A stretch of DNA of 64,000 nucleotides from an uncultured Corynebacterium sp. (GTDB lineage Bacteria > Actinomycetota > Actinomycetes > Mycobacteriales > Mycobacteriaceae). The notes beneath the pieces are model-generated. The model searched no databases and was not told the DNA's origin. It was given only the letters and a program-made list of their open reading frames with translations. The DNA is taken from the NCBI GenBank assembly GCA_943914465.1, contig CALUCD010000001.1:124001-188000 (forward strand), in the 5' to 3' direction. Of this stretch, positions 43,351-51,925 are shown piece after piece; positions within the stretch are counted from its first letter, which is position 1; each line of letters begins with the position of its first letter. The translations under genes were made by a program, and so were the position numbers.

Positions 43351-43955
43351 ATAATGCGCCGCTGACGCGCTGTTTCCACGGCAGCGGTGCGGTTTTCTAC
43401 ACCCAGCTTGGCGTAGATGTGGATGAGGTGGGTCTTCACCGTCGCCTGGGAGATGAACAGTCGCTCGGCGATTTCCCGGTTCGACGCGCCCGTTTGCAGT
43501 GCCTGCAGCAGTTCGATCTCGCGTGTGGATAGCGCCTCATCCGGACGCATCACACGCTCCGCTAACACATCGGCCACCTGCGACGACAAGGCGCGCTCAC
43601 GCCGGGCTGCCTGCACCACTGCATCATGCAGCTCATCCTCAGGCGCATCCTTGAGCAAATATCCCATAGCACCTGCCTCAATGGCTGCGACCACGTCAGC
43701 CTGAGTGTCATAGGTGGTCAGAATCAACACTGGCGGGCCGCCAGCGTTAGCCAACCGCCGAGTCAGTGCAATGCCATCTGCGTGCGGCATCTGGATATCG
43801 GTGACCACCAGATCCACATCCGATGGCACATCGGCTGTGCCATCAGCGGCCTCGGCAACTACCTCAATGTCGCCGAAGGAGTTCAGCACTGCCCGAAGCC
43901 CGGCGCGGACGACCGGGTGATCGTCGATAAGCATGACCCGCAGCTGTTGCATCAT
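43347..43955 (-). CDS. chrA: NarL/LuxR-type response regulator, ChrA-like
   Basis: 202 residues: receiver domain with the acidic DD pair (11-12) and phosphoacceptor D53 in VTDIQMP, then a LuxR helix-turn-helix (STREIELLQALQTGASNREIAERLFIS near 140-165, TVKTHLIHIYAKLGVENRT). Its ATG overlaps the kinase stop (ATGA). The pair lies divergent from hrtB-hrtA, the arrangement of the heme-responsive ChrSA system of C. diphtheriae and C. glutamicum, in which ChrA turns on the heme exporter. The related HrrA is the main alternative; adjacency to hrtBA favours ChrA. Confidence 0.85.
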   Translation of the reverse strand: MMQQLRVMLIDDHPVVRAGLRAVLNSFGDIEVVAEAADGTADVPSDVDLVVTDIQMPHADGIALTRRLANAGGPPVLILTTYDTQADVVAAIEAGAMGYLLKDAPEDELHDAVVQAARRERALSSQVADVLAERVMRPDEALSTREIELLQALQTGASNREIAERLFISQATVKTHLIHIYAKLGVENRTAAVETARQRRII

Positions 43956-45076
43956 CGTTCCTCCAACGGCAATGTTGCAGCAAGAACATTGCCCTCCACA
44001 GTGAGCCTTCCGCCCGCGTCTGTGACCCTGTCTCGCAGGCCCTTCAGACCGTACCCCTCAGGACCGGTGATGCCGCGGCCGTTATCGTAAACGTCAACCG
44101 TTGCCTGGTCACCTAACTTGTCCACCGTCACAACCGCCATGCTCGCGCCAGCGTGACGCACGACGTTGCCTAGGCCTTCGCGCACAACCCGTTCCACGAC
44201 CGACGCTGCCGGGCCTGGCAGGTCGACTGCCTGGACTCGTACCTCGAGCTCAGACCCAAGGGCTCGTTGTCGCGCTTCCGCCGCTTTGGCAAGGCGCGCA
44301 ATGCGGGTGGGAAGCGGCTCATTCCCAGCTGCTGCATTGCCCGCTACAAATCGGCGTGCCTCCGCCAGATTGTCCGCCGCAGTTTCCCTGATCGTGGTCA
44401 GAATCTCTCGGGCGGAATCGGTTGCAGAACTGATTGCCAGCTCCTTATCCAGCGCGCGACCTAACAGCACGATCGAACTCAACCCCTGAGCCATAGTGTC
44501 ATGCACTTCTCGCGACAGACGGGCACGCTCCTGGGCGACACCCGCTGCCCGTTCAGCGGCGGCGAGTTCAAACTGCGCGGCCTGCAGGTCGGCAGCCAAC
44601 TGTCGGTAGTGCTCAGCCTCGCCGCGCAGCGCCTGGTAGGCGTGAACAATGCCGATCGCCAGCACGGTGCCAATTGTGGGGCCGATCAACCCGCCCGCGC
44701 CGTTAGCAGGCACCGTGATTGCCAAGGTGAAAGCAAGCAAACCAGCCGTCACCGCGAGCCCCCACCAGGTGGGCAACACAAAGCAGACAAGCATGACCAG
44801 AGGAAATTCAATCCACACAAACGCAGGAGACAGCAGCGCCAACCCCACCCAGAGCGCAACCACAGTTATCAGCCACCCGGCGGCCTGCGCGGGGGTATGG
44901 GTAAGACCCCGGTTGTGCCGCACAGTGCCGTACAAGTACACCGCTGCAAAAACTGCGGCAACCGCCATGATGAGCCACGACCCCCAGGGCGCGCTGCTTA
45001 ACCCGATTGCCAACAGCAGCGCGACGAGCACATGCAGACTGACCCGAAGGGTGGTCAAGATGCGATCCGAGGTCAT
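43952..45076 (-). CDS. chrS: Sensor histidine kinase, ChrS-like
   Basis: 374 residues from the ATG at 45076; TACTGT exactly seven bases ahead chooses this over the GTG three codons earlier. Five to six membrane helices (1-150) form a small intramembrane sensor with almost no extracytoplasmic loop, then a coiled linker, a HisKA_3 box SREVHDTMAQGLSS (about 188-201) and the ATPase domain (N-box VREGLGNVVRHAGAS, G-box DNGRGITGPEGYGLKGL). In known ChrS proteins heme is sensed by the membrane domain; this is inferred here. Confidence 0.85.
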   Translation of the reverse strand: MTSDRILTTLRVSLHVLVALLLAIGLSSAPWGSWLIMAVAAVFAAVYLYGTVRHNRGLTHTPAQAAGWLITVVALWVGLALLSPAFVWIEFPLVMLVCFVLPTWWGLAVTAGLLAFTLAITVPANGAGGLIGPTIGTVLAIGIVHAYQALRGEAEHYRQLAADLQAAQFELAAAERAAGVAQERARLSREVHDTMAQGLSSIVLLGRALDKELAISSATDSAREILTTIRETAADNLAEARRFVAGNAAAGNEPLPTRIARLAKAAEARQRALGSELEVRVQAVDLPGPAASVVERVVREGLGNVVRHAGASMAVVTVDKLGDQATVDVYDNGRGITGPEGYGLKGLRDRVTDAGGRLTVEGNVLAATLPLEER

Positions 45077-45083
45077 GCGCGCC

Positions 45084-45089
45084 ACAGTA
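45084..45089 (-). promoter_or_regulatory. -10 element for leaderless chrS
   Basis: TACTGT on the minus strand, seven bases before the ATG at 45076. Confidence 0.5.
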
Positions 45090-45112
45090 GCGCTGCGGCC
45101 GAGACGCGATCA

Positions 45113-45122
45113 ACCGATCGGT
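45113..45122. promoter_or_regulatory. Palindrome between chrS and hrtB, possible ChrA site
   Basis: ACCGATCGGT is a perfect 10-base palindrome in the 109-base space between the divergent chrSA and hrtBA genes, flanked by CGATCA and CGATTC. It lies 24 bases upstream of the chrS -10. A response regulator controlling both units would be expected to bind in this space. Confidence 0.4.
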
Positions 45123-45185
45123 CGATTCGGGTTTCAACCACCTTCCCGATGTGCATGCCTACTGCTCAGCAGCACAATTGCAACC

Positions 45186-46166
45186 ATGTTTGTTGGAATT
45201 CGAGAGATCACAAAGGCGAAGGGGCGCTTCGGACTCATCGTCGGCACCGTTGCGCTGATCACGCTCCTGGTGGTTGTGCTGACCGGGCTGACGTCCGGCC
45301 TGGGCAAACAGAACACCTCGGCGTTGGAAGCGCTTGCACCGCAGGCGGTGGTGTTCGAGGACCCAGCTGACCCGTCGTTTACGACCTCGCGCGTCAACGC
45401 GCAGGCCGGCACTGTGCCGCTTGGCACGGGGCAGACACTCGCGCAGAGCGAGGACGGCACCGAGGAATCTGTAGCCGTGCTCGCCCTGCCGCGCGGTAGC
45501 GAATTGCCCGGAGGCGAGATGCTTGGCGACGGCGCTGTTGCATCGACATCGCTTGAACTTGCACCTGGCAGTTCAGTTCGCCTTGGCCCAACCACGGTCA
45601 CTGTCGACGCGGTAAGCGACGACCTCCAGTTTTCCCACACCCCGGTGATTTGGGTGCCGACCGAAGTGTGGCGCGAAGCGTTTCACACCGACGCAGACGG
45701 CACAGTGCTGCTTTCGAGTAACCCTGAACAGCCCAACAGCATCTCACTGAAGGAGTCCTTTCAAGGGCTGGCGGCCTATGGCTCCGAGCAGGGATCGCTC
45801 AAGCTGATCCAAGGATTCCTGTACGTCATCGCCGCGTTAGTCATCATCGCATTCCTCACAGTGTGGACCATGCAGCGCACTCGTGACCTCGCAATTTTGA
45901 AAGCCATTGGGGCCTCAAACCGCTACCTGTTGCAAGACGCTGTCGGCCAGTCCGCAATCGTCCTAGCAATCGGAGTGCTCATCGGCGGCGCAGCTGCCCT
46001 TGCAATGGGCATGGCAATGGCAAACGTCGCCCCGTTCACGCTTTCGGCTGGCGTGGTCGCGCTCCCGCCGCTTCTGGTCTGGGGCCTTGGCATGGCCGGT
46101 GCTCTCCTGGCCACCCGTTCCATCACCAAAGTCAACCCTCAGCTTGCACTCGGAGGTGTCGCATAA
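45186..46166 (+). CDS. hrtB: ABC transporter permease, HrtB-like heme exporter
   Basis: 326 residues with the FtsX/MacB layout: one N-terminal helix (GLIVGTVALITLLVVVLTGL, about 15-34), a 180-residue extracytoplasmic domain, and three C-terminal helices (about 215-320). The MFVGIREITKAKGRFG start is shared with corynebacterial HrtB. With HrtA it exports heme or protects from heme toxicity. Its stop overlaps the hrtA ATG by one base. No ribosome binding site is evident; CACAAT seven bases before the ATG may be a leaderless -10. Confidence 0.85.
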   Translation: MFVGIREITKAKGRFGLIVGTVALITLLVVVLTGLTSGLGKQNTSALEALAPQAVVFEDPADPSFTTSRVNAQAGTVPLGTGQTLAQSEDGTEESVAVLALPRGSELPGGEMLGDGAVASTSLELAPGSSVRLGPTTVTVDAVSDDLQFSHTPVIWVPTEVWREAFHTDADGTVLLSSNPEQPNSISLKESFQGLAAYGSEQGSLKLIQGFLYVIAALVIIAFLTVWTMQRTRDLAILKAIGASNRYLLQDAVGQSAIVLAIGVLIGGAAALAMGMAMANVAPFTLSAGVVALPPLLVWGLGMAGALLATRSITKVNPQLALGGVA

Positions 46167-46813
46167 TGCTCGAACTCACCAACGTCACCGTGTCATTCCA
46201 GGATGGTCAAGAACGGCGCACCGTGCTGGACAACGTGAATTTCACCGCAGAACCTGGCAAGGTCACATTCATCGTCGGCGAGTCCGGCTCTGGCAAATCC
46301 ACTCTGCTCTCTGTCGCCGCCGGGTTGATCACCCCAGATTCCGGAACAGCCACCGTCAGCGGCCTACCTGTTTCTGATGAGGTGCGCCGGGACAAGATCG
46401 GCATGATTTTCCAGCAAGCTAACCTGATCTCGGCGCTCAACGTGCGTGACCAGTTGCTAGTCACCGATCACATCCGCGGGGTCAAGCCCCGCAAAGACCG
46501 GGCAGACGAGCTCCTGGCCGCAGTCGGCCTCGAAGGCCTGGGGGATCGTGACATGCAGGCGCTCTCTGGCGGGCAGCGTCAACGAGTCGGCATCGCCCGT
46601 GCGTTGATGGGCTCTCCCGAGCTCGTGCTCGCCGATGAGCCCACCGCAGCACTTGACGCTGACCGCTCCCGGGAGATCGTGGCACTGCTTCGCCAGCTCG
46701 TTGAGGAACACGGGGTAGCCTGCGGATTTGTTACCCACGACCGCTCACTCATTAACGACGACGACAAGGTATTCGACATGGATACCCGCCAGTTCACCCC
46801 GGCGTTTGTCTAA
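46166..46813 (+). CDS. hrtA: ABC transporter ATPase, HrtA-like heme exporter
   Basis: 215 residues: Walker A GESGSGKST (about 35-43), Q-loop IFQQANLIS, signature LSGGQRQRVGIARAL (about 133-147), Walker B VLADEPTAALD and the H-loop FVTHD. LolD/MacB-type ATPase partnered with the overlapping permease. Heme as substrate is inferred from the divergent chrSA two-component genes. Confidence 0.88.
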   Translation: MLELTNVTVSFQDGQERRTVLDNVNFTAEPGKVTFIVGESGSGKSTLLSVAAGLITPDSGTATVSGLPVSDEVRRDKIGMIFQQANLISALNVRDQLLVTDHIRGVKPRKDRADELLAAVGLEGLGDRDMQALSGGQRQRVGIARALMGSPELVLADEPTAALDADRSREIVALLRQLVEEHGVACGFVTHDRSLINDDDKVFDMDTRQFTPAFV

Positions 46814-46827
46814 CACCCCGCGGTTGG

Positions 46828-47814
46828 CTAACTCAGCACGGGCGCTGTCCACGCCCGCAAAACGGTGAACGTCGCATCTCGCGCGATTTGCTCGACATTT
46901 TCAAATCGGTGTTCAACCGCGCCGCGATAGCGCAGGTGTGAATTGTGAACCAGATACAGCGAGCCACCCGGGGTGAGCAGCCGAGCCGCGGCATCGAGCA
47001 AGTGCTGCACGAGCGTGGCGTCAATAGTGGTGCCATCGTGAAATGGCGGGTTGAGCGCGATCGTGTCAAACACGTGATCCGGGTAGCGCGAACCTGCGTC
47101 ATCCCAGGTTGCCTCGATGCCGATAGCCCGCGCAGACAGCACCGCGTCTGCATCCGAGTCTGTGGCTTCGGCTCCGGTAATACCGCGCGAGACTGCTCCG
47201 TTGCCGCAACCAAGGTCTAAGAACCGCCCGAGATCCCCAGGAAGTGACGCGCGAAGCAACGCCGCACCCCGATCCTCCTTCACTCCGGAGAACACCCCGC
47301 CAATTGCCACAAAGCCGTTCGCCCGGCGCGGCTGGTAGGTCACTGCCCGCGGCTCCGAGGCGACAAGGCAGCGGAACTTGCCACGCCCTCGCGACGCTGT
47401 GACTGTAGCGAATGATGTCGCGAGCGTCTCATTCATTGATCTGCTCAAGTGTTTGTTGTTCCCACCGAGGATCACGCGTACCGCGTCAAACCCCGCGCCT
47501 GCGATTGCGCGTGCAAGGTAGTTGAGCCGGCTAAGCGACTTCGGCATTGCTCCTACCACGAGCGCGCTTCCAGATGACTCTGCGAGGTATTCGTCTAACC
47601 GGGTATCCCCCGCTACCGCGGCTCCCAATTGGCGGGCAGCCTGGCAGCGCGCGTAGTCCGCATCCAGCACAACGACGTTCGCGGTGGTGGCGGTGGCAAC
47701 GCGGGTCAACTCCCCGGTTGGATCGTTGCTGATAAGCATCGTGTCGGCCGCGGGCTGTAGCCCAGTTGGTGTCAATCCAGCGGTTTCCAGAATGAGAGAA
47801 TCGAGCGTGCGCAC
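46828..47814 (-). CDS. Class I methyltransferase, RsmC/RlmG-like
   Basis: 328 residues with an N-terminal degenerate methyltransferase-like half and a C-terminal catalytic half: SAM motif FLDLGCGNGAVSRG (near 200) and the catalytic ALNPPFHDGTTID (near 260), the N-P-P-F motif of guanine-N2 rRNA methyltransferases (m2G1207 of 16S or m2G1835 of 23S rRNA). The GTG start at 47814 has TAGACT six bases ahead. It is divergent from selO across 23 bases. The exact rRNA position cannot be told. Confidence 0.82.
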   Translation of the reverse strand: MRTLDSLILETAGLTPTGLQPAADTMLISNDPTGELTRVATATTANVVVLDADYARCQAARQLGAAVAGDTRLDEYLAESSGSALVVGAMPKSLSRLNYLARAIAGAGFDAVRVILGGNNKHLSRSMNETLATSFATVTASRGRGKFRCLVASEPRAVTYQPRRANGFVAIGGVFSGVKEDRGAALLRASLPGDLGRFLDLGCGNGAVSRGITGAEATDSDADAVLSARAIGIEATWDDAGSRYPDHVFDTIALNPPFHDGTTIDATLVQHLLDAAARLLTPGGSLYLVHNSHLRYRGAVEHRFENVEQIARDATFTVLRAWTAPVLS

Positions 47815-47820
47815 TCGCCC

Positions 47821-47830
47821 AGTCTAGGCT
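47821..47830. promoter_or_regulatory. Overlapping divergent -10 elements of the methyltransferase gene and selO
   Basis: AGTCTAGGCT reads TAGACT on the minus strand (47826-47821, six bases from the GTG) and TAGGCT on the plus strand (47825-47830, seven bases from the selO ATG). The two -10 hexamers share two bases, so polymerase cannot occupy both at once. Confidence 0.5.
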
Positions 47831-47837
47831 GACACGC

Positions 47838-49061
47838 ATGGAGCTCACCCACGCCTTTGCCGACGCCCTCCCACAGATGGTCGCTGAGGTGCCACCAACG
47901 CAGTTTGCTCACGCCGCGCTCGTTGCCCTCAATGAGCCGCTTGCACGCGAACTCGGCCTTGACGTGCAGTGGCTGCGCTCGCCTGAAGGTGTGCAGTGGC
48001 TCGCTGGTGGTTCGGGTGGGCATGCGACCGCATACGCGGGACATCAGTTCGGCCAGTTCGTGCCGCTGCTTGGAGACGGCCGAGCGCTGCTGCTGGGCAC
48101 CCTGACCCACACCGACAGCTCAGGTAGGCAATCGGCGCGTGAGATTCAGTGCAAAGGGTCGGGCCGGACACCGTTTTCGCGCCCTGGTTCAGATGGGATG
48201 GGGGCGATTGGACCGATGCTGCGTGAATATCTGGTCTCAGAGTTCATGCACGCCGTTGGAGTGCCTACCACGCGCTCACTGGCCGTTGTGGATACCGGTG
48301 AAACGGTCATCCGGCAGCAAGGCCAAGTTCCGGCGGGAATTGTGGTGCGTGTGGCTTCCTCGCATTTGCGGGTGGGTTCTGTGCAGTACGCCGCCACTCA
48401 ATCCTCGGAATTGGTGGAAGCGGTTGTTCGCGCCGCCGGGTTCACCGATGCGGCTGCACTGTTGGAAAGCGTTCTCCGCCGGCAGCTTGACCTTGTCGCC
48501 CAGTGGATGCGGTTCGGGTTTGTGCACGGTGTGATGAATACCGATAACACCAGCTTGTCAGGCAAGACGATCGATTATGGGCCCTGCGCATTCACCGAGC
48601 GATTCGCGGGTAATGCGGTGTTCTCTTCCATCGACACCTCCGGGCGGTACCGTTTTGGCAACCAGCCCACCATCATCGCCTGGAATCTTGCGCGCCTCGC
48701 CGAGGCTTTGTTGCCGGTACTCGACATGGCGCGAGCACAAGCCATCATGAACACCACACAAGACGTGTGGGATGAGCGTTGGCAGCACTGGGTGGGGCCG
48801 CATCAAGATGCACTGGGGCAGGCCGAAGACATCGTGTCCTATAACCGGGAGCACGGCGTAGCTGGCGCGCCGGGCCCGATTTTTGCGCCGCGCAATCATA
48901 TGCTCGAACGCGCGATTGTCGCAGCCGAGCAGCACGGCGATTTCGATCCCTACTTCGAACTGCTCGCCGCAGTGACGGACCCGTTCAATCCGGGTGCAGG
49001 CCCAGAATGGATGAAGGCCCCCGAAGGGGCCTTGACCTACACCACATATTGCGGCACGTAA
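47838..49061 (+). CDS. selO: SelO family protein AMPylase (YdiU/UPF0061)
   Basis: 407 residues, shorter than the usual 450-490. SelO is a pseudokinase that transfers AMP from ATP to Ser/Thr/Tyr of target proteins, linked to redox stress. Visible: LGDGRALLLGT (about 76), QCKGSGRTPFSRPGSDG (about 103) with the ATP-binding lysine, FVHGVMNTDNTSLSG (about 233) and the metal aspartate in TIDYGPCAF (about 250). The protein ends YCGT, with Cys where selenocysteine stands in some eukaryotic relatives. The loss of length is in the C-terminal half. An 8-bp hairpin AAGGCCCC/GGGGCCTT lies in its last codons (49014-49033) without a T-run. Confidence 0.92.
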   Translation: MELTHAFADALPQMVAEVPPTQFAHAALVALNEPLARELGLDVQWLRSPEGVQWLAGGSGGHATAYAGHQFGQFVPLLGDGRALLLGTLTHTDSSGRQSAREIQCKGSGRTPFSRPGSDGMGAIGPMLREYLVSEFMHAVGVPTTRSLAVVDTGETVIRQQGQVPAGIVVRVASSHLRVGSVQYAATQSSELVEAVVRAAGFTDAAALLESVLRRQLDLVAQWMRFGFVHGVMNTDNTSLSGKTIDYGPCAFTERFAGNAVFSSIDTSGRYRFGNQPTIIAWNLARLAEALLPVLDMARAQAIMNTTQDVWDERWQHWVGPHQDALGQAEDIVSYNREHGVAGAPGPIFAPRNHMLERAIVAAEQHGDFDPYFELLAAVTDPFNPGAGPEWMKAPEGALTYTTYCGT

Positions 49062-49093
49062 AACACTTGACGCACCATAACGGGCGAAGCGCT

Positions 49094-50599
49094 CTAAAGC
49101 TGCTGCGCACCCTCGAGCTGTAGCGTCTTTTGCGTCCACGCCCACTGCTCGTTGTAGGCGGCCTCGTCGCGCTTGAGGGACTTGCCGTAGGTGGGGAACA
49201 TCTCATGGAGCTTGTCGCCCCACTCGATCATGCGCTCACCGAAGCATCGCTCGAGCAGCTCAAGCATCGCTGCTGGGGTGATCGAAGCGCCTGGCGAGGC
49301 ACCGAGAATGCCCGCGATGGTGCCGTTTTGATCGTTCACCAGGGCGGTGCCGAATTCCAGGCTGCCGAAGCGCGGTGCTGCGGTGGGCTTGATTACCTGC
49401 ACGCGCTGGCCCGCAACAACCTCATCCCAGTCTTTCGGGTCTGCGTTCGGGTAGTACTCGCGCAGCACATCCATCTTGCCTTCGAAGTTGCGGAACACTT
49501 CCTCAACGAGGTAGGTGACCAGGTTGAAGTTCGTCGCAGCAACACCGAGGTATGACGGGATATTATCCGGCCGGATAGATTTGAACAGGTCAAGGTAGGA
49601 ACCCTGCTTCATGAACTTCGGTGTCCAACCGCCATACGGCCCGAAGAGCAGTGACTGCTTTCCGTCAACCACCCGCAGGTCAAGGTGCGGCACCGACATT
49701 GGCGGTGCACCGACCTTGGCCTTGCCGTACACCTTGGCCTGGTGCTGCTCAACGAGCACCGGGTTGTCGGAGCGAAGCCACATACCCGAAATGGGGAAGC
49801 CTGCGTACCCGTGAACTTCCGGAACGCCGGCTTTGCGCAGAAGATCGAGCGCGTAGCCACCAGCGCCGACGAAGACGAATCGGGCGCGGGTGACTTTCTT
49901 GTCGCCGGTGCTGACGTTTTTCACCGTGACTTTCCAGAAGTTTCCTTCACGCTTGAGGTTGGTCACCTGATGGCCGTAGCGGACTGAGGTGCCGGATTCT
50001 TTGGCCGCGTTGATGAATTGTGTGGTCAACGCACCGTAGTTGATGTCGGTGCCTGCATCGGTCCAGGAGATAGCGACGGGCTCCGCATCGAAGTCCCGGC
50101 CCTGGGCCATGAGCGGCAGCTTGTTCGCAAATTCGGCGTGATCATCAGTGAACTGCATGTTGGGGAACATGTGGTTCGAGGCCAGCGCGTCATAACGGCG
50201 GCGCAAGTACCCAATCTGGTCTTCGCCTTGAGCGAACGACACATGGGGAACCGGGTTGATAAAGTCCCTCGGCTGCGTCAGAACACCGTTTTCTACCTGG
50301 TGCGACCAGAACTGTCGAGACAACTGGAACTTCTCGTTGATGGCCATCGCCTTGGACACATCGATACGCCCGTTTTTCTCCGGCGTGTAGTTCAGCTCGC
50401 AGAGCGCCGAGTGGCCCGTGCCTGCGTTGTTAAACGGGTAGGACGATTCCTCGGCGGGTCCTTCAAGACGCTCGTAGATCACCTGGCTCCACTCCGGTTC
50501 GAGAGACCGAAGCATCGCCCCAAGCGTGGCGCTCATGATGCCGGCGCCGACGAGGAGGAGGTCTACTTCTTCGTCATATTGTTCCCGCGTATTAGCCAT
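49094..50599 (-). CDS. mqo: Malate:quinone oxidoreductase
   Basis: 501 residues. N-terminal FAD loop LLLVGAGIMSATLG (13-26), the conserved NNAGTGHSALCELNYTP region (about 55-70) and C-terminal GASPGASITPAAMLELL (about 430). A peripheral membrane enzyme that oxidises malate to oxaloacetate and passes electrons to menaquinone; the main malate oxidase of corynebacteria. AAGGTGA lies just ahead of the ATG, and a TATAAC element (50633-50638) is a plausible -10. Confidence 0.96.
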   Translation of the reverse strand: MANTREQYDEEVDLLLVGAGIMSATLGAMLRSLEPEWSQVIYERLEGPAEESSYPFNNAGTGHSALCELNYTPEKNGRIDVSKAMAINEKFQLSRQFWSHQVENGVLTQPRDFINPVPHVSFAQGEDQIGYLRRRYDALASNHMFPNMQFTDDHAEFANKLPLMAQGRDFDAEPVAISWTDAGTDINYGALTTQFINAAKESGTSVRYGHQVTNLKREGNFWKVTVKNVSTGDKKVTRARFVFVGAGGYALDLLRKAGVPEVHGYAGFPISGMWLRSDNPVLVEQHQAKVYGKAKVGAPPMSVPHLDLRVVDGKQSLLFGPYGGWTPKFMKQGSYLDLFKSIRPDNIPSYLGVAATNFNLVTYLVEEVFRNFEGKMDVLREYYPNADPKDWDEVVAGQRVQVIKPTAAPRFGSLEFGTALVNDQNGTIAGILGASPGASITPAAMLELLERCFGERMIEWGDKLHEMFPTYGKSLKRDEAAYNEQWAWTQKTLQLEGAQQL

Positions 50600-50632
50600 T
50601 CAAAGTCACCTTTTCATCTTCGCTGAAGCGTT

Positions 50633-50638
50633 GTTATA
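50633..50638 (-). promoter_or_regulatory. Possible mqo -10 element
   Basis: TATAAC on the minus strand 33 bases before the mqo ATG. No strong -35 is visible. Confidence 0.45.
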
Positions 50639-50765
50639 TAGGCCGCAGGCTGAGCCGTGCGATGGCCACAACAGTAGCGCTTTCCTACTCTACGCGGGCC
50701 GTTTCACCCGCCCCCATCTGGCGCGTTACGCGCCCATACCCCGGAATGGACCTGCATCCGCCCGT

Positions 50766-50780
50766 ACGTCAAACTGACGT
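50766..50780. promoter_or_regulatory. Inverted repeat ACGTCA-AAC-TGACGT between mqo and the hydrolase gene
   Basis: A perfect 6-3-6 inverted repeat in the 261-base divergent spacer, 68 bases before the hydrolase -10 and 128 bases upstream of the mqo -10. It resembles a dimeric regulator site; the regulator is not recognised. Apart from this and the -10 elements nothing else is seen in the spacer. Confidence 0.4.
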
Positions 50781-50847
50781 GTGGTCTCGCTATGAGTTTC
50801 CTATGACCATCCTCACATCGTCCGGGAGGCATCATTTGGCCACGGGC

Positions 50848-50853
50848 TACTAT
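50848..50853 (+). promoter_or_regulatory. -10 element for the hydrolase gene
   Basis: TACTAT, seven bases before the ATG at 50861; no ribosome binding site, consistent with a leaderless message. Confidence 0.5.
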
Positions 50854-50860
50854 CGGACGC

Positions 50861-51925
50861 ATGAGTGCGCAGGACAGTGAAAGCAGCGAAAACGGCAATC
50901 CATCAACACCACCATCAGCAGCGCGTGACCTCATCTGGCGGCCAGATATCCTCGGTCCTGGTTATGAACAGGCCGATCTCGATATGGGTGCTGACCCGGA
51001 TACGGGAAGCGATGTTCGCGCCGTGCTCGTGCGGGCTTCTGCTGCGAACCGAAATACCGACCCAGATAAGCCGGCGCTGCTGTGGCTACATGGGCTTTCG
51101 GATTACTTTTTCCAAACGCACGTCGCTGACTATTTCACGTCTTGTGGCTACGCCTTTTACGCGCTCGATTTGCGCCGCTGTGGCCGTGCTCGCCAGCGTG
51201 GTCAACGCTGGCATTACACCAGCGACCTCGCGCACTATTTTCCGGAAATGACGGCGGCGCTGGCGAGCATTACTACGCAGCATGACTCGGTAGTGATGCT
51301 TGCCCATTCCACAGGTGGTTTGATCGCGCCGCTGTGGGCCGACCATTTGCGCACCGAGGACCCGGTCAACCACGCCGCGCTGCGCGGGCTGATCCTCAAT
51401 AGCCCCTGGTTAGATTTGCAGTACCCCGGCCCGCTGGTCAAAGTGATGAAACCCGTGGTGAAGTTCGCTGGTCGTATCGTTCCTCTGCTACCGCTGCCGC
51501 AAGGAGCGGTTGGGACCTACGGCGCGTCCATCCATGAAAGTGCCCACGGGGAGTGGAAGTTCGACACCACGATGAAACCCCTGAACGGACACCGCAAATA
51601 TTTGGGGTGGCTGCGCGCCATTATCACTGCCCAGGAGCGGATTCACGACGGCGCGGTCGACGCCGGAGTGCCGGTGCTTACCCTCGTTTCGTCTCACTCG
51701 TACTTGGGTGAGGATTACACCCCTGCTGCCGACACCGCTGACACGGTGTTGGATGTGGGCCAGATCCGAAAATGGGCACCGCGCCTCTCACGCGAATCCA
51801 CGGTGCGCACCATCGACGGGGCGCGCCATGACGTTTTTCTGTCTGAACGTTTCGCCCGCGAACTTGCGGGCAAAGCATCAATCGAATGGCTTGAATCGCT
51901 GCCAATCAAGGAGGCACACGCATGA
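50861..51925 (+). CDS. Alpha/beta hydrolase, lysophospholipase-like
   Basis: 354 residues. LLWLHGLSDYFFQ (about 70) supplies the oxyanion strand, AHSTGG (about 148) the nucleophile serine, and DGARHDVF (about 322) the final histidine. The monoacylglycerol lipase/lysophospholipase L2 group fits best. Its stop overlaps the mtr start (ATGA), so it is translationally coupled to mycothione reductase; the same pair occurs in C. glutamicum. Substrate unknown. Confidence 0.85.
   Translation: MSAQDSESSENGNPSTPPSAARDLIWRPDILGPGYEQADLDMGADPDTGSDVRAVLVRASAANRNTDPDKPALLWLHGLSDYFFQTHVADYFTSCGYAFYALDLRRCGRARQRGQRWHYTSDLAHYFPEMTAALASITTQHDSVVMLAHSTGGLIAPLWADHLRTEDPVNHAALRGLILNSPWLDLQYPGPLVKVMKPVVKFAGRIVPLLPLPQGAVGTYGASIHESAHGEWKFDTTMKPLNGHRKYLGWLRAIITAQERIHDGAVDAGVPVLTLVSSHSYLGEDYTPAADTADTVLDVGQIRKWAPRLSRESTVRTIDGARHDVFLSERFARELAGKASIEWLESLPIKEAHA

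Noticed and set aside
49014..49033. selO transcription terminator
   Set aside because: The 8-bp hairpin lies within the coding sequence and has no T-run after it.
47838..49061. Selenocysteine codon in selO
   Set aside because: The terminal motif is Cys-Gly-Thr followed by a normal TAA; no in-frame TGA or SECIS-like stem is needed.
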